Assembly: GCA_041650805.1 (NCBI GenBank)
Contig: JBAZKM010000002.1
Location: 170,066-234,065 of the forward strand
Origin: Candidatus Omnitrophota bacterium
Lineage (GTDB): Bacteria > Omnitrophota > Gorgyraeia > 2-01-FULL-45-10
Direction of reading: 5' to 3'
DNA: 64,000 bases
Shown here in pieces: positions 58,419-64,000 of this stretch. Under the pieces are notes generated by a model. That model saw nothing but the letters and a program-made list of their open reading frames with translations. It was not told the DNA's origin and ran no database searches. The position numbers and the translations under genes are program-made. Position 1 is the first letter of the stretch; each line of letters starts with the position of its first letter.

Positions 58419-58444
58419 AAATATAGAGGCCCTCGTTTTGAATC

Positions 58445-58474
58445 ATTATAAGCTAGAGGACCTTTATTTTCCAA
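58445..58474 (-). promoter_or_regulatory. Promoter of the NSS transporter
   Basis: TTGGAA (58474-58469), 18-bp spacer, TATAAT (58450-58445). Confidence 0.55.
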
Positions 58475-58487
58475 TGATTTTTTCCGC

Positions 58488-61400
58488 CTAAAAGCATGAA
58501 GGGCGGCCCATATAATGGTTGTATATCTCGTTCGCGTCAACAAATGTCACATAGAGATCCCGGTTGACATCGGCACGAGCAAGCTGCTTCGGAGTGAGCG
58601 TGATCTGTCCGTACCAATATTTATAGACCAGTAACGCGTCGCCCGGCGTGACCTGGCCGTCATCATTCACGTCACCGTCATGTTCATAGGTGAAACATCC
58701 GGTGTGTGCGGGGTTGCCTTTTAGCATGGGCCAGGTCATTTTGTCACTAAGACCGGGCGTAGTGTACACGCACAGTTTACTGTCAAAAAACGTCGTCCCG
58801 GCTACCTCGGTATCTCCGTCCCCGTCCATATCTCCCAACGCAAGGCCCCCGAAAGAGAAGACGAAATCGTCCGTAAGGGATATGGGCCAACCCTCTACAC
58901 GCTTTCCGTCATGGTGCCATGCGTACCAGGCATTTATAAAAGACGGGGCGATGAGCTCCAAGTCGGCATCCCCGTCTATGTCCGCTATCAATACTTCAAG
59001 GAGCAGAAAATTCACCGCTACCGGCCAGCCGGGCACGATCGTCCCGTCATGATTTACCACTACCAGGCGTTGCCCGTATACGCCCACTCCCCCCTGTACC
59101 ATGCCATACGGCACCACCACCTCCAGATAGCCGTCTCCGTCAAGGTCACCCACGGAAGGAGCGTTATAGAACGCCAGCACACCGGCTTCCAATTTACTCA
59201 GGTCAACCGGCCATCCGCTTACGCAGGTCATATCTTCATTCAACGCTACTATAGAAGCCGGCCTCTCCGATACTATGATCTCGCCTTTAAGGTCACCATC
59301 CAGGTCGGCAATTATGGGATCGGCATGATCATAAGTGCCCGGGCGGTGCCCTCTATAGTACAGCCGGTCACCGTAAAGATTATAAACTGAAAGGTAGGTC
59401 CTGGATGATACGACGATCTCCAGGTTTGGACTAAGATCGATGTTCCCTACGGCCGGCGTCACATTAGAGATCCCCCGGATAGCTGGCGCCCCGGTCAGTA
59501 CGTCACCGTTAAAGTTAAATATCTGTATATATGTGGCCAGATTTTTGTATGTTGAACATAGTATTATCTCCGGATAGACGTCATTATTAAGGTCTGCGAT
59601 CACCGGAGCCTGATCATAGCCCATCCGTCCGGACAGGGTCTTCGGCCATCCGCCCGTGGTCACTTCGGTCCCGTCGGCATGATATACCGCGACGTGATGG
59701 TAATAGGGAGTCGATGTCTCGCCATAAACGACGACTATCTCCTTTCCCTCATAAGATGGGTCAACATCCCCCACCGCGACGTTATTGACTCCGTAGGGCT
59801 TTGATACGGGCCATCCCGGAAGGATATCACCAGATCCGTCGAATACATACACTCCGTCTGTGGATAGTTGTATGAGATCGTTCATCCCATCTTCGTTGAT
59901 ATCGGCAATGACAGGATAGGCGCTCGGATATCCCACCTCCACCGGCCACCCTCCCTCATGAATATCGGGGCAAATCTTAAAGAACACCCTGTCGCAAAAT
60001 TCCCGTCCGCCATCTCCTGCCACGGTAAGCTTCAGAGTGTAATCTCCGGTCTCTAAACCGGAAACATCCCATGACGATAGAAGCACGCCGTCCTCGACAG
60101 GAACGTATGAGCGCGTTACCTCTACCCACTGATCCGGCAGCGCGCCTTCTCCTAATTCTATCTTATAGCTTCCGAACCCCGGACCTGCGGCTATCCCTTT
60201 GATATCTACCGTATCGATCCCGTTGAGGTCGGCATAAGGGGGCGGGTAGATGATCTTTGCCGCACAAGGAGGGTCTGCCAAAAGCGCTTCATATACATCG
60301 ATCCTCCCGTATCCTACATAAGGATCCCACTCCGGCCCGTCTTTACGGTCGGCTGATCTCCTGATCACCTGCCGCACCTGCTCATTTGTATATTCAGGAT
60401 GCTGTGACAGGATCAAAGCGGCCAGACCGACGACATGAGGCGTGGCCATTGAAGTCCCCCTGTATCTTATATAATATTCGTCCAATATGGTCCCCCCGTC
60501 CCCGTATCCGTCTGTCCCATTCGCTCTTAAAGAGAGGATATTGGCGTAAGGGTAAGGGATGCCTGTGGCGAGAGGCGTGCTGTCGCCTCCCGGCGCGGCG
60601 ACATCCAGTGCCGGCCCCCAGCTCGAAAACTTCGCTTTCTCTCCGTAATGATCCAATGCGGCTACAGAGATGAGTTGAGGATAGTTGGCCGGGTAGATGC
60701 CGTCCTCCAGATCGCTGTTCCCTGCCGCGGCCACTATGACACAGCCATTCGCATAGGCATACTCCATCGCCTCAAGTATCGACCTGCTCAAACGCGGTCC
60801 GCCCCAGCTGTTATTCATGACATCGGCTCCGTTATCGGCGGCATATGCGATCGCCTGGACAAGCTGATCTGTGGACAAATCGGTCTTTAATGCCATTATC
60901 CTGCTTCCGAAGGCAACACCTACTATGCCCTTCGCGTTATTTCCGATGGCCGCTATCGTCCCGGCGACGTGGGTACCGTGCCCGTTGGTATCCATAGGAT
61001 CGTTGGTCTGGGAGGCGAAGTCCCATCCCATAACGTCATCAATATAACCGTTACCATCATCGTCTATGGCATTACCCGGTATCTCATCTTCATTCCCCCA
61101 GAGATTCCCGATAAGATCTTCATGGTTATAATCGACGCCTGAATCATTCACCGCAACGACCACACCCCGACCCGTAGCTATATCCCAGCCGCGTTCGGCG
61201 TCTATCATCTCCAGGCCCCACATGTCCCTGTAGTCCTGCCCCCAACTTCCGGAGGACGAGAAATAAGTGTCGTCAGGGGTATAAAGGAAGTTATAACGGT
61301 AATTCAATTCCGCATATTCGACATTAGGATCCTTCTTGAACTCTTCACGGGCTTTTAAGATGTCGATTCCGGATTCGGCTTTCAATATATAGATATTTTC

Positions 61401-61826
61401 AAGGTCGGGGATATGGGTCCCCGGGGGCACCCTATTCTGTCTCTCCGGGTATTTGAAAGCATTAAGCTTTGCCTGACCGTCCGCAGTCAATCGTGGAGCA
61501 GCCGATTTCTTGAAAAGCGGCTCGATCTTTTGCACCTTATACTTGGTCACCAGTAGATTCAAACCGGCATCACCGGGAGCCGATTGGTCATTAAGCAACA
61601 TATTCTTTGCGGGGGCCGATCCCGACCTGAACTTGACTATAAGCTGATCCGGCACATACCGGGACCCGTCGTTCGAAATCAAACCTGACGGTCCAGGAAT
61701 ACTCAAATCAGTTTGAGCGCCGACCTTATCCTGCACCATAGCCTCGCTGATCACAACTACCTGAAACATATAAGATGCCGCGACCAGAGCGATCCACATC
61801 ATCTGTCTTATGGCTTTAGCATTCAT
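58488..61826 (-). CDS. Secreted subtilisin-like protease with FG-GAP repeats and dockerin
   Basis: 1112 residues from the ATG 6 nt after GGAGGTG. Signal peptide (about 30 residues), an I9-like pro-region (YVPDQLIVKFRSGS ... YAELNYRYN), then an S8 catalytic domain with Asp (AVNDSGVDYNHED), His (GHGTHVAGTIA), Asn (NNSWGG) and Ser (GTSMATPHVVGLAAL). An Ig-like domain follows, then about eight FG-GAP/VCBS-like repeats (DINEDGMNDLI, DLDGDLKGEIIVS, DMDGDGDTEVAG) making a propeller. The C-terminus is a type I dockerin: GDVNDDGQVTPGDALLVYKYW and ADVNRDLYVTFVDANEIYNHY. Dockerins dock to cohesins on the cell surface or a scaffold; no cohesin is in this window. Confidence 0.93.
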   Translation of the reverse strand: MNAKAIRQMMWIALVAASYMFQVVVISEAMVQDKVGAQTDLSIPGPSGLISNDGSRYVPDQLIVKFRSGSAPAKNMLLNDQSAPGDAGLNLLVTKYKVQKIEPLFKKSAAPRLTADGQAKLNAFKYPERQNRVPPGTHIPDLENIYILKAESGIDILKAREEFKKDPNVEYAELNYRYNFLYTPDDTYFSSSGSWGQDYRDMWGLEMIDAERGWDIATGRGVVVAVNDSGVDYNHEDLIGNLWGNEDEIPGNAIDDDGNGYIDDVMGWDFASQTNDPMDTNGHGTHVAGTIAAIGNNAKGIVGVAFGSRIMALKTDLSTDQLVQAIAYAADNGADVMNNSWGGPRLSRSILEAMEYAYANGCVIVAAAGNSDLEDGIYPANYPQLISVAALDHYGEKAKFSSWGPALDVAAPGGDSTPLATGIPYPYANILSLRANGTDGYGDGGTILDEYYIRYRGTSMATPHVVGLAALILSQHPEYTNEQVRQVIRRSADRKDGPEWDPYVGYGRIDVYEALLADPPCAAKIIYPPPYADLNGIDTVDIKGIAAGPGFGSYKIELGEGALPDQWVEVTRSYVPVEDGVLLSSWDVSGLETGDYTLKLTVAGDGGREFCDRVFFKICPDIHEGGWPVEVGYPSAYPVIADINEDGMNDLIQLSTDGVYVFDGSGDILPGWPVSKPYGVNNVAVGDVDPSYEGKEIVVVYGETSTPYYHHVAVYHADGTEVTTGGWPKTLSGRMGYDQAPVIADLNNDVYPEIILCSTYKNLATYIQIFNFNGDVLTGAPAIRGISNVTPAVGNIDLSPNLEIVVSSRTYLSVYNLYGDRLYYRGHRPGTYDHADPIIADLDGDLKGEIIVSERPASIVALNEDMTCVSGWPVDLSKLEAGVLAFYNAPSVGDLDGDGYLEVVVPYGMVQGGVGVYGQRLVVVNHDGTIVPGWPVAVNFLLLEVLIADIDGDADLELIAPSFINAWYAWHHDGKRVEGWPISLTDDFVFSFGGLALGDMDGDGDTEVAGTTFFDSKLCVYTTPGLSDKMTWPMLKGNPAHTGCFTYEHDGDVNDDGQVTPGDALLVYKYWYGQITLTPKQLARADVNRDLYVTFVDANEIYNHYMGRPSCF

Positions 61827-61988
61827 CTCGCACCTCCTGTGATATTTCATAAACACTTTAACAAACCCTTTAATTATCACGTAAAAAAAATTACTGCCGA
61901 CAACAGCTGGCGGACTTTTTACCTATTCCTTTTAAAGATACACTATGATATAGAAAAAGCAAGGTAGGAAAACTAGCTTTTTTATCTT

Positions 61989-63785
61989 CTAAAAGCCAGT
62001 TTTTTTGACCTTTTCCAGGAGCCTTTCAAGTGATACAGGCATGATAAGCGACCAGTTATTGGCGCTTACGGTGCCGGGCGTGTTTATGCGGTACTGATAC
62101 GGGTCACCCTCCAATATGCCTCCCGCATAAAGGAGGTCCGTTATGAGCTCTATCCTGAATATGGAGCGGGATCTCCCGGTTATACCGAGCGCGGCTTTTA
62201 CTATCTCCCGGTCCGGTCTTTCCCGCATGGCACCCTTCAATTTAAGGTGCTTCCAAAGCTTCTTCTTTTCCCCGTAGCTGTTCTCGTACAGGTCGATAAA
62301 ATCGGCCAGCTCTTCCTTCTTCTTCCCCAGGACGTTGACCAGATATTCGGTTGAATCCACTTCATCCCGCCATCTGAGCCGGCCGTGCCCGGAAGAGCAG
62401 GCCAGGAAGAGCTTCTCCTTGGCGGAATTGCCGTCTATGCCGCGGTCGGCGCACTTCCTCATAAATAGCATCTCGTCTATCGTGCCCGCCTCGTTCTCCC
62501 ACCATGCGGCCCAGTTCGTGGTGTCATGGGTGGAGAGCATCGCGACCGAAAGGAACCGGTATTCAGAGGGCTTCAGAAAATCGTGCTTCGTCTTCCAGTC
62601 CTTGACCCACCTCTGGACCTCGTTGCCCGGCATGCCCATCTTCTTCAGCACCTCCGGGCAGGCCTTCGGTATGACGCCGAGATCCTCGGCGCACAAAAGC
62701 ACGCTTGTGCTCCCGTCCATAACGGAGAGGATATTCCTTCCGTGCTCCTCCCATACCCTTTCGTCCCCGGGGTCGAAGAAACCTTTCAACCCCTCGCTCT
62801 CCGCCGGCTCGTCATACGGTATGCTCCATATCCTGAAGAGCCCCACCACGTGGTCTATCCTTAGAATATCGTAGAAATTTTCGGCATAGCGGAGCTTCTC
62901 TTTGATATACCTGTATCCGTCGGCTGCTATCCTCTCCCAGTTATAGGTGGGCACCCCCCACCTCTGCCCCTTCGCGCAATATACATCCGGAGGGGCGCCG
63001 GCCGCGTATTCCAATCTGAAGAACTCCCTGCGGGACCATACATCCGCCGAGTCACGCGATATGAGGATAGGGAGGTCCCCTTTTATCAGAATGCCTTTAT
63101 CTGCGGCATATCTTTTGGCGTCCCTGAATTGCGACCACAGTTTCCACTGCACCCATGCAAGAAATGCCACATCCTCTTCCCGCTCTGCCCTGAAAATATC
63201 GAGCGCTTCCCGGGAGCGGTCCTTATACTTCCCGTCCCATTCGTACCACGGCTTACCGCCGTGAAGGTCCTTAAGGACTCTGAAGAGGCAGAAGTCCTCC
63301 AGCCAGTACGCGTTCTCTCTCTTAAAATCCGCGAACTCTTTCGAACCGGGATCGCCCTCAAGGCGGTATATCTCCTTCAACACTTTAAGTTTTTCGGACT
63401 TTATACTGTAATCAACGCGGCCGCTTGCGAGAGGAAATCTCTTTTTGAGGCCGGCCACGGAGGCCTTTACCGATTTTTCTCCGGAGGCAGGAACTTTTTT
63501 GAGCGAAATGTACGCGGGTTCAAGGGCGAAAGAGCTCAGGGCGTCATATGGACAGGATGTGGGGCCGGTCTCGTTCATGGGGAGGAGTTGAAGTATGGAG
63601 TTCCCCGTCCCGGCGCACCAGTCGACGAGAAGTTTGATGTCGCCCAGGTCGCCTATCCCGACGCTATCCTTCGAATATACGGAGAATAGCGGCACGAGCA
63701 CGCCCGAGCGCTTCTTCAGGCCTATCCTGCGCCACTTATCCTTCGAAGCGGTCTTGAGCAACTCCTTCATATCGTCCCTGGCCAT
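61989..63785 (-). CDS. malQ: 4-alpha-glucanotransferase (disproportionating enzyme)
   Basis: 598 residues, GH77. N-terminal GVLVPLFSVYSKDSVGIGDLGD and LLPMNETGPTSCPYDALSSFA. Catalytic region: nucleophile in ILRIDHVVGLFR, acid/base in CAEDLGVIP, and the third carboxylate in LSTHDTTN. It transfers malto-oligosaccharide units during glycogen or maltodextrin metabolism. Start chosen at MARDDMKELL behind GGAGAGG; a methionine nine codons earlier is also in frame. Confidence 0.94.
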   Translation of the reverse strand: MARDDMKELLKTASKDKWRRIGLKKRSGVLVPLFSVYSKDSVGIGDLGDIKLLVDWCAGTGNSILQLLPMNETGPTSCPYDALSSFALEPAYISLKKVPASGEKSVKASVAGLKKRFPLASGRVDYSIKSEKLKVLKEIYRLEGDPGSKEFADFKRENAYWLEDFCLFRVLKDLHGGKPWYEWDGKYKDRSREALDIFRAEREEDVAFLAWVQWKLWSQFRDAKRYAADKGILIKGDLPILISRDSADVWSRREFFRLEYAAGAPPDVYCAKGQRWGVPTYNWERIAADGYRYIKEKLRYAENFYDILRIDHVVGLFRIWSIPYDEPAESEGLKGFFDPGDERVWEEHGRNILSVMDGSTSVLLCAEDLGVIPKACPEVLKKMGMPGNEVQRWVKDWKTKHDFLKPSEYRFLSVAMLSTHDTTNWAAWWENEAGTIDEMLFMRKCADRGIDGNSAKEKLFLACSSGHGRLRWRDEVDSTEYLVNVLGKKKEELADFIDLYENSYGEKKKLWKHLKLKGAMRERPDREIVKAALGITGRSRSIFRIELITDLLYAGGILEGDPYQYRINTPGTVSANNWSLIMPVSLERLLEKVKKTGF

Positions 63786-63812
63786 ACCTCTGCCTCTCCT
63801 TATTATTATCAT

Positions 63813-63841
63813 ATAATAATGTGCTTAAGTCCGCAAAGCAA
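63813..63841 (-). promoter_or_regulatory. Promoter of malQ
   Basis: TTGCTT (63841-63836), 17-bp spacer, TATTAT (63818-63813), about 28 nt before the ATG at 63785. Confidence 0.5.
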
Positions 63842-64000
63842 GGAATTTTTACGGGTAGGCACCTCTGGCGCTATGCCGCACTCAGGGTCCTGTTCACGGC
63901 CTGAATTTTTTCGCCGTGCACTGCGGTTTACGTCTCGCGAATTTGCAGGAATTCCCTCGGCCTTTGTGTCAATAACCCGTTACTTGATAAATCCCCTTTG
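63842..64000. other. Unassigned sequence at the right edge
   Basis: 159 bp upstream of malQ with no convincing gene, RNA or repeat. A minus-strand frame of about 50 codons (VIDTKAEGIPANSRD...) is open but has no start signal or recognisable similarity. It may belong to a feature continuing past the window. Confidence 0.3.

Overview
The window looks like a chromosomal segment from an uncultured Gram-negative bacterium, most plausibly of the Omnitrophota (OP3) / PVC side of the tree. This is inferred from gene content; no rRNA is present to confirm it. Envelope genes (lnt, lptE, a BamD-like protein, an MCE/Mla lipid-transport set, an L,D-transpeptidase) indicate an outer membrane. Multidomain secreted proteins with propeller, LamG-like and dockerin domains, and one gene longer than 8.6 kb, fit what is known of that group. 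From 12.67 kb to the right edge every gene except rpsT is on the minus strand, in long tightly packed operons with many 4-bp ATGA/GTGA overlaps.

Layout. 1-8.7 kb: 5' part of a giant secreted-protein gene (minus strand, 3' end outside the window). It has seven propeller blades, YD-like repeats, two nucleotide-identical LamG-like modules, a coiled coil, a DUF4214-like domain, a C39-like domain without its cysteine, and a hydrophobic Ala/Gly-rich region. 8.9-12.7 kb (plus): an apparently leaderless sigma factor, its zinc-finger anti-sigma factor, a candidate ncRNA on the opposite strand, then spoVG-yraN-comM. 12.7-22.3 kb: murJ-uvrC-ogt-prfB-secA-lnt-SGNH protein, with the programmed +1 frameshift in prfB. 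22.4-28.6 kb: rpsT (plus), then bamD-like-lptE-holA, a PilZ gene, and comEA-comEC. 28.6-32.4 kb: leuS, nfo and tRNA-Leu/tRNA-Ala, each tRNA followed by a palindromic repeat. 32.4-38.6 kb: a signalling and envelope block (HD-GYP, CHASE2-SpoIIE phosphatase, MlaD/F/E-like transporter, STAS protein, RsbW-like kinase). 38.5-51.3 kb: accA, L,D-transpeptidase, PAP2-like protein, folE, mnmE, folC, purH, gpmA, hemW, a channel-like membrane protein and the B12-dependent reductase nrdJ. 51.6-58.4 kb: small membrane protein, processive-type glycosyltransferase, PEGA protein, MFS transporter, rlmN, and an NSS-family Na+ symporter with a 34-residue small subunit. 58.5-63.8 kb: a secreted subtilase with FG-GAP repeats and a dockerin, and malQ.

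The most unusual feature is a set of dispersed heptanucleotide (7-bp period) tandem arrays of at least six sequence families. They lie in intergenic gaps and inside conserved genes (lnt twice, prfB, leuS, mnmE, purH), always where the protein can take an added loop or tail. Other items to note are the internal 1.25-kb identical duplication in the giant gene, palindromes abutting both tRNA 3' ends, a candidate ncRNA with a strong promoter, a 34-nt element duplicated around the sigma/anti-sigma locus, and co-location of partner-switching proteins with a lipid transporter. PilZ and HD-GYP genes indicate c-di-GMP signalling.

Limits: all calls come from reading the sequence. Function names rest on motif recognition, start codons on Shine-Dalgarno position and overlaps, and promoter calls on -35/-10 resemblance only.
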